64,000 nt of DNA from Ferrovibrio sp041906005 (GTDB lineage Bacteria > Pseudomonadota > Alphaproteobacteria > Ferrovibrionales > Ferrovibrionaceae), in NCBI RefSeq assembly GCF_041906005.1, contig NZ_JAYRJY010000001.1, positions 1,302,001-1,366,000 of the forward strand, in the 5' to 3' direction. The notes under the pieces were generated by a model. That model saw only the letters and a program-made list of their open reading frames with translations. It had not been told where the DNA came from and did no database searches. Below are positions 30,721 to 39,236 of this stretch, one piece after another (the first letter of the stretch is position 1; every line of letters starts with the position of its first letter). The translations under genes and the position numbers were made by a program.

Positions 30721-32109
30721 ATGCAGACATTCCCGAGTTTCCTGGTGCTGAAGGACCGGCCCGTGCTGGTGCTGGGCGGCGGCGAAAACGCCGCGCGCAA
30801 GATCCGCCTGCTGCGGAAGGCCGGCGCGTCGGTCACAGTGGCAGCCCCAAACATCAATGACGAGATCGCCGACCATGTTGCCGCCGGCCATGTGCGGCAT
30901 CGGGCAACGTCTTTCTCCCCCGCCCTGCTCGATGGCGTGCGGATCGCCATCGGGGCGGCCGAGGATGAAACCGAAAATCTCGCGCTGGCCGATGCGGCCA
31001 GGACCCGTGGCGTTTTCGTGAACGTGGTGGATCGCGCCGAGCTGTCCGACTTTCTCGTGCCCGCCATTATCGAGCGCGGCGACATCACCATCGGGATTGC
31101 ATCCAACGGCACCGCGCCGTTGCTGCTGGGCCGCATCCGCGCGCAGATCGAGGCTCTGCTGCCTTCGCGTCTGGGCGAGCTGGCTGCCCTGGCTGGCGAT
31201 TTCCGCAACAGCGTGGCACGTGTGATCCGCGAGCCGCGTCAACGCAAGCGCTTCTGGGAGCGTGTGTTCGACGGCCCGGTCGCGCAGAAGGCGCTGGCCG
31301 GCGATCTGAGCGGCGCGCGCAGCACCCTGCTGGCCCAGCTCAACGCGCCGCAGGCTGACGCCGCAGGCAGCGTGGCCCTGGTGGGCGCCGGACCGGGCGA
31401 TCCCGACCTGCTGACCCTGAAGGCGCAACAGGTGATAAGCCAGGCCGATGCGGTGCTGTATGACGACCTGGTGCCGCCCGCCGTGCTGGACCGTGTGCGT
31501 CGCGACGCCGAGCGCATCGCGGTGGGCAAGCGCAAGGGCCGCCATCGTCTAAGCCAGACGCAGATCAATGCCCTGATGGCCGAGCTGGCCGGCCAGGGCA
31601 AACACGTCGTGCGGCTGAAAGCCGGTGATCCCTTCATCTTCGGCCGTGGCGGCGAGGAACTGGAATATTTGCAGGCGCACGGCATTGCCGTGCAGGTGGT
31701 ACCGGGCATCACGGCGGCATTGGGCTGCGCGGCAGCGGCCGGCATTCCACTGACCCATCGCGACCTGAGTCATGGCGTGACGCTGGTGAGCGGCCATCTG
31801 AAAGACGGCGAGGATGCGATTCAGTGGGCCGAGCGGGCCCGCGCTGGCGAAACCGTCGTGGTCTATATGGGCCTGAGCCGGGCGGCGGATATTCGCGACC
31901 GACTGCTGCAGGCCGGCGTATCGCCCACGTTGCCGGTGGCGCTGATCGAGAATGGCACGCGACCCGAGCAGCGTGTAAGCGCGGGGATGCTGTATGCCCT
32001 GCCCGCCTTGGCTGCACGGCATGCAGGAGATGGCCCGGTATTGCTGGTGATCGGCAAAGTGGCCGCGACTGCACGGATCTCCGCCCTGCCGCAGCAGCGC
32101 CGCGCATAA
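30721..32109 (+). CDS. cysG: siroheme synthase, trifunctional
   Basis: Makes siroheme for sulfite reductase: SAM-dependent methylation of uroporphyrinogen III, oxidation of precorrin-2 and ferrochelation. 462 residues. The N-terminal CysG_N part (VLVLGGGENAARKIRLLRKAGASVTV) is the NAD-binding dehydrogenase/ferrochelatase; from about residue 215 comes the methyltransferase (VALVGAGPGDPDLLTLKA, YDDLVPP, RLKAGDPFIFGRGGEELE, VVPGITAALG, THRD). Its place at the head of the cys genes, before CysI, fits the supply of cofactor. AAGAGGGG is the ribosome binding site. Confidence 0.96.
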   Translation: MQTFPSFLVLKDRPVLVLGGGENAARKIRLLRKAGASVTVAAPNINDEIADHVAAGHVRHRATSFSPALLDGVRIAIGAAEDETENLALADAARTRGVFVNVVDRAELSDFLVPAIIERGDITIGIASNGTAPLLLGRIRAQIEALLPSRLGELAALAGDFRNSVARVIREPRQRKRFWERVFDGPVAQKALAGDLSGARSTLLAQLNAPQADAAGSVALVGAGPGDPDLLTLKAQQVISQADAVLYDDLVPPAVLDRVRRDAERIAVGKRKGRHRLSQTQINALMAELAGQGKHVVRLKAGDPFIFGRGGEELEYLQAHGIAVQVVPGITAALGCAAAAGIPLTHRDLSHGVTLVSGHLKDGEDAIQWAERARAGETVVVYMGLSRAADIRDRLLQAGVSPTLPVALIENGTRPEQRVSAGMLYALPALAARHAGDGPVLLVIGKVAATARISALPQQRRA

Positions 32110-32120
32110 GGACCAGACCC

Positions 32121-32429
32121 ATGGCCAAAGCCCCCAAACTGAAAGACCAGGCCCATATCGTCACCGCCAATCACCTGAGCAGCGGCGACGTGGTCTACCT
32201 GACCATCCACAAAGACTGGAGCCGCGACATCGCCGCCGCCTTCGTGGCGCCGAATGCCGAGGCCGCCGCCGCCTGGCTGGCCGAAGCCGAGGCGCAGGCG
32301 GCACGCAACATCGTGGTGGCGCCGTATCTGGTGCCGGTGGATGGCAGCACAACGCCCCCCTGGCCAATCCAGTTCCGCGAGCGCATCCGCGCCGCCGGAC
32401 CGACCACCGAAAAACGGCCGGCCGCGTAG
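32121..32429 (+). CDS. DUF2849 protein of the sulfite-reductase operon
   Basis: 102 residues, a small cytosolic family nearly always found between cysG and cysI in alphaproteobacteria. Typical are the start KLKDQAHIVTANHLSSGDVVYLT and the end NIVVAPYLVPVDGS...PIQFRERIRAAGP. The function is not established. It may serve as a redox or assembly partner of the sulfite reductase, since no cysJ flavoprotein is present here. It lies 11 bp after cysG and 15 bp before cysI. Confidence 0.9.
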   Translation: MAKAPKLKDQAHIVTANHLSSGDVVYLTIHKDWSRDIAAAFVAPNAEAAAAWLAEAEAQAARNIVVAPYLVPVDGSTTPPWPIQFRERIRAAGPTTEKRPAA

Positions 32430-32444
32430 ACTGAGGATTTGCCC

Positions 32445-34106
32445 ATGTACCAGTATGACCAGATCGACCAGACCCTTGTGGACGAGCGCGTGGCGCAGTT
32501 CCGCGACCAGGTGGCGCGGCGCCTGAGCGGGGCGATCAGCGAGGAAGAATTCAAGCCGCTGCGCCTGCAGAACGGCCTGTATCTGCAGCTGCATGCCTAC
32601 ATGCTGCGCATCGCCATCCCCTATGGCACGCTATCGTCACGGCAATTGCGCGCGCTCGCGCAGATCGGCTGCAAATACGATCGCGGCTGGGGCCATTTCA
32701 CCACGCGGCAGAACCTGCAATACAACTGGATCAGGCTGGAAGACGCCGCCGATGCTCTGGCCGATCTGGCCAAGGCGCAGATGCATGCGATCCAGACCAG
32801 CGGCAACTGCATCCGCAACACCACCACCGACCAGTTCGCCGGCGCCGCCCATGACGAGATCGAGGATCCGCGGGTGTGGTGCGAGATCATCCGACAATGG
32901 TCGACCTTCCACCCCGAATTCAGCTTCCTGCCGCGCAAGTTCAAGATCGCCGTCACCGGCTCGCCGAACGACCGCGCCGCCGTGCGCGTGCACGATATCG
33001 GGCTGCGCATGCACAGGAATGCCGACGGCGAAACCGGCTTCGAGGTGATCGTGGGTGGTGGCCTGGGCCGCACACCCTTCATCGGCAAGACGATTCGCGA
33101 CTTCCTGCCCAAACAGCATCTGCTGAGTTACCTGGAAGCCATTCTGCGCGTCTACAACCAGTTCGGCCGGCGCGACAACATGTACAAGGCACGCATCAAG
33201 ATTCTGGTGCACGAGATCGGCATCGAGACCATGCGCGAGAAGGTCGAGGCCGAATGGCAATCGATCCGCGACGGCGCGCTGCAACTGCCGCAGGCGGCCA
33301 TCGACCAGATCGCTGCGCATTTCGCGCCACCCGCTTTCGAAAGACTGTCCGGCGGCGTGGCCCCGGATTATGCCGCCGCCTTCCGTACCGATTTCGAATT
33401 CGGCCTCTGGGCCCGACGTAACACGTTCAAGCACAAGCAACCGGGCTACAGCATCGTCACCATCTCGCTGAAGAAGGAAGGCGAGCCGCCGGGGGACATG
33501 AAGGCCGAGCAGATGTTGGCCGTGGCCGACTTGGCCGACCGTTATTCCTTCGGCGAAATCCGCGTCACGCACGAGCAGAACCTGGTGCTGCCGCATGTGA
33601 AACAGGCCGACCTGCCGGCTTTGTTCAGAGCGTTGAAGGCATACGATCTCGCCACGCCGAATGTGGGCCTGGCCTCCGATATCATCGCCTGCCCCGGCCT
33701 GGATTACTGCGCTTTGGCCAATGCCCGCTCGATCCCGATCGCCCAGCAGATCGCCCTGCGTTTCAGGAACTGGGAACGCGCACACGACATCGGCGAGCTG
33801 AAGATCAAGATTTCGGGCTGCATCAATGCCTGCGGCCACCATCATGTGGGTCATATCGGCATCCTTGGCGTCGACAAGAATGGCGAGGAATTCTACCAGC
33901 TCACATTGGGCGGCTCGGCCGACCAGGATGCCGCCCTGGGCGACATCCTCGGCCCGGCGCTGAACACGGCGCAGACGGTGGATGCCATCGACACCCTGGT
34001 CGAGATCTATCTGCGGCTGCGCAGCGGCAGCGACGAGCGTTTCCTCGACACCTATCGCCGCGTCGGATTGCAGCCGTTCAGGGAGGCCGTCTATGCCGCT
34101 GCTTAA
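32445..34106 (+). CDS. cysI: sulfite reductase hemoprotein, nitrite/sulfite reductase family
   Basis: Six-electron reduction of sulfite to sulfide. 553 residues in two repeated ferredoxin-like/catalytic halves. The siroheme and [4Fe-4S] ligands are the C-X5-C of ACPGLDYCAL and the C-X3-C of SGCINACGHHH; the siroheme-binding arginines lie in FTTRQNLQYNW and TSGNCIRN. The first ATG with a spacer to a ribosome binding site is 32445 (GAGGATTTGCCC); an in-frame TTG at 32439 is less likely. No flavoprotein subunit is encoded nearby, so the donor is probably ferredoxin or another partner. It overlaps the next gene by 14 bp. Confidence 0.95.
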   Translation: MYQYDQIDQTLVDERVAQFRDQVARRLSGAISEEEFKPLRLQNGLYLQLHAYMLRIAIPYGTLSSRQLRALAQIGCKYDRGWGHFTTRQNLQYNWIRLEDAADALADLAKAQMHAIQTSGNCIRNTTTDQFAGAAHDEIEDPRVWCEIIRQWSTFHPEFSFLPRKFKIAVTGSPNDRAAVRVHDIGLRMHRNADGETGFEVIVGGGLGRTPFIGKTIRDFLPKQHLLSYLEAILRVYNQFGRRDNMYKARIKILVHEIGIETMREKVEAEWQSIRDGALQLPQAAIDQIAAHFAPPAFERLSGGVAPDYAAAFRTDFEFGLWARRNTFKHKQPGYSIVTISLKKEGEPPGDMKAEQMLAVADLADRYSFGEIRVTHEQNLVLPHVKQADLPALFRALKAYDLATPNVGLASDIIACPGLDYCALANARSIPIAQQIALRFRNWERAHDIGELKIKISGCINACGHHHVGHIGILGVDKNGEEFYQLTLGGSADQDAALGDILGPALNTAQTVDAIDTLVEIYLRLRSGSDERFLDTYRRVGLQPFREAVYAAA

Positions 34107-34611
34107 AAATGGACAGATGATCGGCGAGGATGCCTGGCTGAGCGTCGCCGACGACGCGCCGTTGCCGGAGCACAGGCCCGCGCTGATTTCCCATGCGCGC
34201 TGGCAGGCCGAGCAGGAACATCTGGCTGGCCGCAACGCGCCGCTGGGTATCCGCCTGCCCCACACGGTGGATGTACTGGACTTCGGCCCCGAAGCCGGTC
34301 GCTTCGACCTGATCGTGCTGGAGTTTCCGAAATTCAGCGATGGCCGGGCCTACAGCCAGGCGCGACTTTTGCGCGAGCGATTTGGTTTCGCGGGGGAACT
34401 TCGCGCCACTGGTCATGTGCTGCAGGACCAGCTCTGGCATATGCAGCGTTGCGGCTTCGATGCTTTCGAGATCGCCCGCGAAGGCGCCGCCGAAGCCTTT
34501 GCCGCCGCAATGCGCGGCTTCAGCCATGTCTACCAGCCCACGGGCGACGGACGCATCAGCGCCCTGAAACAGCGGCTGGCGGCAGCGCGCAAGCAGGAGG
34601 CCGCCGAATGA
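34093..34611 (+). CDS. DUF934 protein, sulfite-reduction accessory
   Basis: 172 residues of the DUF934 family, a companion of alphaproteobacterial and pseudomonad CysI. The core reads IVLEFPKFSDGRAYSQARLLRERFGFAGELRATGHVLQDQLWHMQRCGFDAF, the diagnostic block of the family. Proposed to act with sulfite reductase, but the mechanism is not known. It overlaps cysI by 14 bp at its start and cysH by 4 bp at its end, so translation of the three is coupled. Confidence 0.92.
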   Translation: MPLLKNGQMIGEDAWLSVADDAPLPEHRPALISHARWQAEQEHLAGRNAPLGIRLPHTVDVLDFGPEAGRFDLIVLEFPKFSDGRAYSQARLLRERFGFAGELRATGHVLQDQLWHMQRCGFDAFEIAREGAAEAFAAAMRGFSHVYQPTGDGRISALKQRLAAARKQEAAE

Positions 34612-35327
34612 GCGCACTGGCCTTCGCTTCGCTGGATATCGACGATTACACGCGGTCGCTGAATGCGCGGCTGCAGGGTAAATCGACCGAGGACATCCTG
34701 CGCATCGCCATCACCGAGCTGTTTCCCGGCCAGATCGCGCTGGTGTCATCGTTCGGGGCCGAGGCGGCTGTGCTGCTGCATCTGGTGGCCCGGGTCGATC
34801 CAGCCACGCCGGTGCTGTTCCTGGAAACCGGCAAGCTGTTCGACGAAACGCTGGCCTATCGCGACCTGCTGACCGCGCGGCTGGGCCTGAGCGATGTGCG
34901 CAACCTGCGGCCAGATCCCAGATCGCTGGCCGCCCATGACGAAGGCGGCACGCTGTGGTTCCACGATGCCGATGCCTGCTGCCGCATCCGCAAGGTGGAG
35001 CCGCTGGAGCGCGGACTGAAGCCCTTCGCCGCCTCGATCAACGGCCGCAAGCGTTTCCAGGCCGCGACCCGCAACGCCATTCCGCTGGTGGAGGCCGATG
35101 GCGCGCGGCTGAAATTCAATCCGCTGGCCGACTGGGGCCCGGCAGAGATCGAGGCTCATTTCATCCGCCATGATCTGCCACGCCATCCCCTAGTGGCGCA
35201 GGGTTATCCCTCCATCGGCTGCGCGCCCTGCACCCAGCCGGTGCAGGACGGCGAGGATGCCCGGGCCGGGCGCTGGCGCGGCAGCGAAAAAACCGAATGC
35301 GGCATCCATGGCCGGCCACAGAAATGA
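34608..35327 (+). CDS. cysH: assimilatory adenylylsulfate (APS) reductase
   Basis: Reduces adenylylsulfate to sulfite. 239 residues with the PAPS reductase/adenine hydrolase fold: SSFGAEAAVLLHLV binds the nucleotide phosphate and ETGKLFDET follows. Cysteines Cys124-Cys125 (DACCRIRKVEPL) and Cys205/Cys208 (IGCAPCTQPV) form the [4Fe-4S] binding set that marks APS-specific rather than PAPS-specific enzymes. The catalytic cysteine is Cys231 in ECGIH. APS use makes the APS-kinase part of CysNC dispensable for sulfite formation. The ATG overlaps the stop of DUF934. Confidence 0.95.
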   Translation: MSALAFASLDIDDYTRSLNARLQGKSTEDILRIAITELFPGQIALVSSFGAEAAVLLHLVARVDPATPVLFLETGKLFDETLAYRDLLTARLGLSDVRNLRPDPRSLAAHDEGGTLWFHDADACCRIRKVEPLERGLKPFAASINGRKRFQAATRNAIPLVEADGARLKFNPLADWGPAEIEAHFIRHDLPRHPLVAQGYPSIGCAPCTQPVQDGEDARAGRWRGSEKTECGIHGRPQK

Positions 35328-35328
35328 A

Positions 35329-36138
35329 ATGACGATCATGCACGACGATCTCGACCAGCTCGAAGCCCAGAGCATCTACATCCTGCGCGAGGCCTATAGC
35401 CGCATCCGACCTCTGGCCATGCTGTGGTCGCTGGGCAAGGATTCCAACGTGATGATCTGGCTGGCCAAGAAAGCCTTCCTCGGCCGCGTGCCGTTTCCGG
35501 TCGCTCATCTGGATACCGGGCTGGAATTCCCCGAAACCTATGCCTTCCGCGACCGCTATGCCCGGGAATGGGGGCTGGAGCTGATCAAGGATGCCTGCCC
35601 GCCGTTGGAGGCCACTGATCCCACGCTGCCGCACAATTCGCGCATCGCCGCGCGCAAGACCCTGGGCCTGAAGGAAGCGATTGCGAGATACCAGTGGAAA
35701 GGCGTGATCGCCGGCATCCGCCGCGACGAGCAGGCAACGCGCGCCAAGGAGCGCGTGTTCAGTCCCCGCGGCGATGACGGCGCCTGGGACTTCCGCGACC
35801 AGCCGGCCGAGCTGTGGGACCATTTCGCGTCCGAGCTGCCCGATGGTGTGCATATGCGAATCCACCCCCTGCTGCATTGGACCGAGCTGGACATCTGGCG
35901 CTACATCCAGCGCGAGGAAATTCCGGTGGTGCCGCTGTATTTCGCCAATGATGAAGGCAAGCGCTTCCGCTCGCTGGGCGAAATCGGCATCACCTTTCCG
36001 ATCGACAGCCGCGCCGCCAATATCGAGCAGATCATCGCCGAACTGGAAGTGACGCGCGAACCGGAACGCGCCGGCCGCGCCATGGACCACGATTCGGAAG
36101 ATGCCTTCGAGCGGCTGCGCGTCGCCGGCTATATGTGA
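35329..36138 (+). CDS. cysD: sulfate adenylyltransferase subunit 2
   Basis: ATP sulfurylase catalytic subunit, making APS from ATP and sulfate with CysN. 269 residues. The PP-loop AMLWSLGKDSNVMIWLAKKAF is clear, followed by HLDTGLEFPETYAFRDRYAREWG, AGIRRDEQATRAKERVFSPRG and HPLLHWTELDIWRYIQREEIPVVPLYFA. The start is ATG 35329 or 35338; both lie after the cysH stop, neither has a strong ribosome binding site, and coupling to cysH translation is likely. CysNC follows after 8 bp. Confidence 0.96.
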   Translation: MTIMHDDLDQLEAQSIYILREAYSRIRPLAMLWSLGKDSNVMIWLAKKAFLGRVPFPVAHLDTGLEFPETYAFRDRYAREWGLELIKDACPPLEATDPTLPHNSRIAARKTLGLKEAIARYQWKGVIAGIRRDEQATRAKERVFSPRGDDGAWDFRDQPAELWDHFASELPDGVHMRIHPLLHWTELDIWRYIQREEIPVVPLYFANDEGKRFRSLGEIGITFPIDSRAANIEQIIAELEVTREPERAGRAMDHDSEDAFERLRVAGYM

Positions 36139-36146
36139 GGAGCGCC

Positions 36147-38033
36147 ATGAGCGTCATCGATCTGGCCATCCACCCGAAGGCTGTCGGGCTGCACAAGGGC
36201 CGCGCCTTCCCCATCGTGATCGTCGGCCATGTCGATCACGGCAAATCCACCCTGGTCGGCCGCCTGCTGCACGACACGGACAGCCTGCCGGCCGGCAAGC
36301 TGGAGCAGCTGAAAGCCGTATCGGAAAAGCGCGGCCTGGATTTCGAATGGTCGTTCCTGCTGGATGCCCTGCAAGTCGAGCGCGACCAGGGCATCACGGT
36401 GGATACCACGCAGATCTGGTTCACCACCCAGCGCCGCCGCTACGTGATCATCGACGCGCCCGGCCACAAGGAATTCCTGAAGAACATGGTGACCGGCGCG
36501 GCCCAGGCCGATGCCGCCATCCTGGTGGTGGATGCCGCCCAGGGCCTGGCCGAGCAGACGCGCCGCCATGCCTACCTGCTGCATCTGCTGGGCATCCGGC
36601 AGGTGGCAGTGGCGATCAACAAGATCGACCTGATCGGCCATGACGAGGCCCGCTTCCAGGCCGTGGCCGAAGCCGTGCGCAATTACCTGGCCGATATCGG
36701 CATCGAGGTCGCCGCCCTGGTGCCGGTTTCGGCGCGCACCGGCGACAACATCGCCGCGCACAGTGCGCAGACCGGCTGGTATCGTGGCCCGACCCTGATC
36801 GGTGCGCTGGACGCCTTTGGCGCCCGAGCGGTGCCGGTCGAGCAGCCGCTGCGGCTGCCGATCCAGGATCTTTATCGCCTGGACGACCGCCGCGTGGTGG
36901 TGGGGCGCATCGAAAGCGGCCGGCTGAAGGTGGGCGAGCGCATCCGGTTCGCGCCGCTGGGCCGCGAGGCCGTGGTCGCCAGTCTGGAAAGCTGGCGCGG
37001 CAATGCCAGCCACCACCAGCCGCGCGAGGAGGCCATCGCCGGCGACAGCGTCGCCTTCACGCTGGATGAAGATGTGTTCGTCGAACGTGGCGTGCTGGCC
37101 AGCCACCCTGACCAGGCACCGCGCGAGGCCAGCCGCATCGCCGTGCGGCTGTTCTGGCTGGACAAGGCCCCGCTGAAGCCCGGCGACCGCCTGACGCTGA
37201 AGATCGGCACCACCGAACGCGAGGTCGAGATCGAGGCGATCACCGAGGCCCTGGATGTGGAATCCTTAAGCAGCGCCAATGCGGCGCAGATCGAACGCAA
37301 CGGCGTGGCCCGCGCGATTCTGCGCTGCCGCCGGCCGCTGGCGCTGGATCTTTACGACACGCTGCCGCGCACCGGACGCGGTGTGCTGATCCGCGGGCCG
37401 CAGATCGCCGGCGGCCTGGTGGTCGAGGACGTGCTGCAGCAGGCAGCTCCCGCCATCGCAACCGTGGATTCCAGCGTCACGCCGCAGGACCGCGCGGCCG
37501 TGAACGGCCATCGCGGCGGCGTGTTGTGGCTGACCGGCCTGTCGGGCGCCGGCAAATCGACACTGGCCATGGCGGCGCAGGCGGCCCTGTTCGCGCGCGG
37601 CCGCCAGGTGGCCGTGCTGGATGGCGACAATTTGCGCCATGGCCTGAACAGCGATCTGGGCTTTTCCGATGCCGACCGCGCGGAGAATATCCGCCGCATC
37701 GCTGAAGTGGCCAAGCTGATGAGCGATGCCGGCCTGATCGTTCTGGTCTCGGCGATCAGCCCACGGCAACAGCAACGCGATCATGCCCGTACAATCGTGG
37801 GCGACGGGTTTCACGAGATTTTCGTACGGGCCGATCTTGCGATCTGCGAGATGCGCGACCCCAAGGGCCTGTATAAACGCGCCCGCGCCGGCGAAATTGC
37901 CGGTTTCACGGGCATCTCGGCGCCATATGAGGCGCCGGACGTGGCGCAGTTGGTACTCGACACCACGCAGCACACCCTGTCGGAATCGGCACAGACTCTG
38001 GTAGACTACGCCCTGCGCAGCTTTGCCGCGTAA
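36147..38033 (+). CDS. cysNC: sulfate adenylyltransferase subunit 1 / APS kinase fusion
   Basis: 628 residues. The N-terminal about 440 residues are the CysN GTPase: GHVDHGKSTLVGRLL (P-loop), DTTQIWF, DAPGHKEFLKNMVTGA and NKIDLIG, followed by EF-Tu-like barrels. From about 450 comes the APS kinase CysC (LTGLSGAGKSTLAMAAQ, VLDGDNLRHGLNSDLGFS, DPKGLYKRARAGEIAGFTGISAPYEAP). The loop usually reading SP(F/Y/H)RA(D/E)RD is SPRQQQRD here, a deviation in the APS-binding region. The ribosome binding site GAGGAG precedes ATG 36147. The permease gene follows 40 bp later. Confidence 0.95.
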   Translation: MSVIDLAIHPKAVGLHKGRAFPIVIVGHVDHGKSTLVGRLLHDTDSLPAGKLEQLKAVSEKRGLDFEWSFLLDALQVERDQGITVDTTQIWFTTQRRRYVIIDAPGHKEFLKNMVTGAAQADAAILVVDAAQGLAEQTRRHAYLLHLLGIRQVAVAINKIDLIGHDEARFQAVAEAVRNYLADIGIEVAALVPVSARTGDNIAAHSAQTGWYRGPTLIGALDAFGARAVPVEQPLRLPIQDLYRLDDRRVVVGRIESGRLKVGERIRFAPLGREAVVASLESWRGNASHHQPREEAIAGDSVAFTLDEDVFVERGVLASHPDQAPREASRIAVRLFWLDKAPLKPGDRLTLKIGTTEREVEIEAITEALDVESLSSANAAQIERNGVARAILRCRRPLALDLYDTLPRTGRGVLIRGPQIAGGLVVEDVLQQAAPAIATVDSSVTPQDRAAVNGHRGGVLWLTGLSGAGKSTLAMAAQAALFARGRQVAVLDGDNLRHGLNSDLGFSDADRAENIRRIAEVAKLMSDAGLIVLVSAISPRQQQRDHARTIVGDGFHEIFVRADLAICEMRDPKGLYKRARAGEIAGFTGISAPYEAPDVAQLVLDTTQHTLSESAQTLVDYALRSFAA

Positions 38034-38073
38034 CTTCGCTCCGGTTCAAGCGTTACCGTAACCAGGAGGCAGC

Positions 38074-38844
38074 GTGGATTTCGATCTGGCGCTTTTTGCC
38101 GCTGTCGGCTTCGCCGCGCAGCTTATCGATGGTGCCATCGGCATGGGTTACGGCGTGATCGCCAGCAGCGTGCTGGTGGCGACCGGCCTGCCGCCGGCCG
38201 TGGCCAGCGCCGCCGTGCATGTCACCAAGATTCCCACCGGCATCGCCTCGGCCCTGTCGCACTGGAAATTCGGCAATATCGACTGGGCGGTATGCCGCCA
38301 CCTGATCCTGCCTGGCATCATCGGCGGCATCGTCGGCGCCAGCGTGATCGCGCTGCTGCCGCTGAATGTGATCCGCCCGCTGGCCGCGCTGTATCTGGGC
38401 TTCATGGGCATCGTGGTGATCCTGCGCGCCCTGCGCTGGCGGCGCAGCCTAGATGTCGCGAATGCGCCGAAAGGCCGCCCCGCCACCGCTGGCCTGCTGG
38501 GTGGCCTGTTCGATTCCTTCGGCGGCGGCTGGGGCCCCATCGTCACCACCAGCCTGATCATGCAGGGCCGTGATCCGCGCAAGGCTGTCGGCTCGGCCAA
38601 CACGGCCGAGCCCATCGTGGCCGCCGTGCAGGCCGCGGTGTTTTCCTTCTGGCTGGGCGCGGCCACGCTAACCACGATCGGCAGCACCGCGCTGGCCATC
38701 ATGATCGGCGCCCTGCTGGCCGCGCCGGTGGCGGCCTTCCTTGTCAACAGGCTGCCCGGCCGGTTGATCGCCGGCGCCGTTGGCTTGGTGCTGATCGGCA
38801 TCAACATGCCGGCCCTGATCGCACTGATCGGAAAACTTCTGTAG
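38074..38844 (+). CDS. TSUP (TauE/SafE) family sulfur-compound permease
   Basis: 256 residues, seven to eight hydrophobic segments in two related halves. The first half begins GFAAQLIDGAIGMGYGVIASSVLV and the second GLLGGLFDSFGGGWGPIVTTSLIM, the two diagnostic TSUP motifs. The family moves sulfite, sulfate, thiosulfate or sulfoacetate. As the last gene of the cys operon, with no sulfate ABC transporter in the window, it may import sulfate or release excess sulfite. The start is GTG at 38074, with CCAGGAGGCAGC upstream, a strong site. Confidence 0.92.
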   Translation: MDFDLALFAAVGFAAQLIDGAIGMGYGVIASSVLVATGLPPAVASAAVHVTKIPTGIASALSHWKFGNIDWAVCRHLILPGIIGGIVGASVIALLPLNVIRPLAALYLGFMGIVVILRALRWRRSLDVANAPKGRPATAGLLGGLFDSFGGGWGPIVTTSLIMQGRDPRKAVGSANTAEPIVAAVQAAVFSFWLGAATLTTIGSTALAIMIGALLAAPVAAFLVNRLPGRLIAGAVGLVLIGINMPALIALIGKLL

Positions 38845-38872
38845 CGGCCCGCCGGATCACATCCGGAGAGAC

Positions 38873-39205
38873 TTACATCCGGGGCGCAGCGCGCCAGTGA
38901 TAGCGGCCATCGCGGAAGCCGGCGAAATACTTGCCGATATCGGGATGGTTCACCGGGCCGGCCTCTGAATCAGGCAGCAGATTCTGCTCCGAGACATACG
39001 CCACATAGGACGACTGCGCATTCTCAGCCAGCAGGTGATAGAAAGGCTGGTCCTTGCGCGGGCGCAGGTCGGGCGGGATGGATTGCCACCATTCCTCGGT
39101 GTTGTTGAACACCGGATCGACATCGAAGATCACACCACGAAACGGAAACAGCTTGTGGCGCACCACATCGCCGATGGCGAATTTTGCAACCCGGGTTTCG
39201 GGCAT
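38873..39205 (-). CDS. hspQ: heat-shock protein HspQ
   Basis: 110 residues of the HspQ/YccV family: AKFAIGDVVRHKLFPFRGVIFDVDPVFNNTEEWW, then DQPFYHLLAENAQSSYVAYVSEQNLLPD. HspQ is a small hemimethylated-DNA-binding and Lon-linked protein. I chose the start at 39205 with GGGGAAAAG before it. The reading frame is open upstream, but those codons lie in the end of the SDR gene on the same strand. The spacing to the SDR gene is 31 bp. Confidence 0.92.
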   Translation of the reverse strand: MPETRVAKFAIGDVVRHKLFPFRGVIFDVDPVFNNTEEWWQSIPPDLRPRKDQPFYHLLAENAQSSYVAYVSEQNLLPDSEAGPVNHPDIGKYFAGFRDGRYHWRAAPRM

Positions 39206-39236
39206 TCTTTTCCCCGCATACTCTAAAGATACTGAC

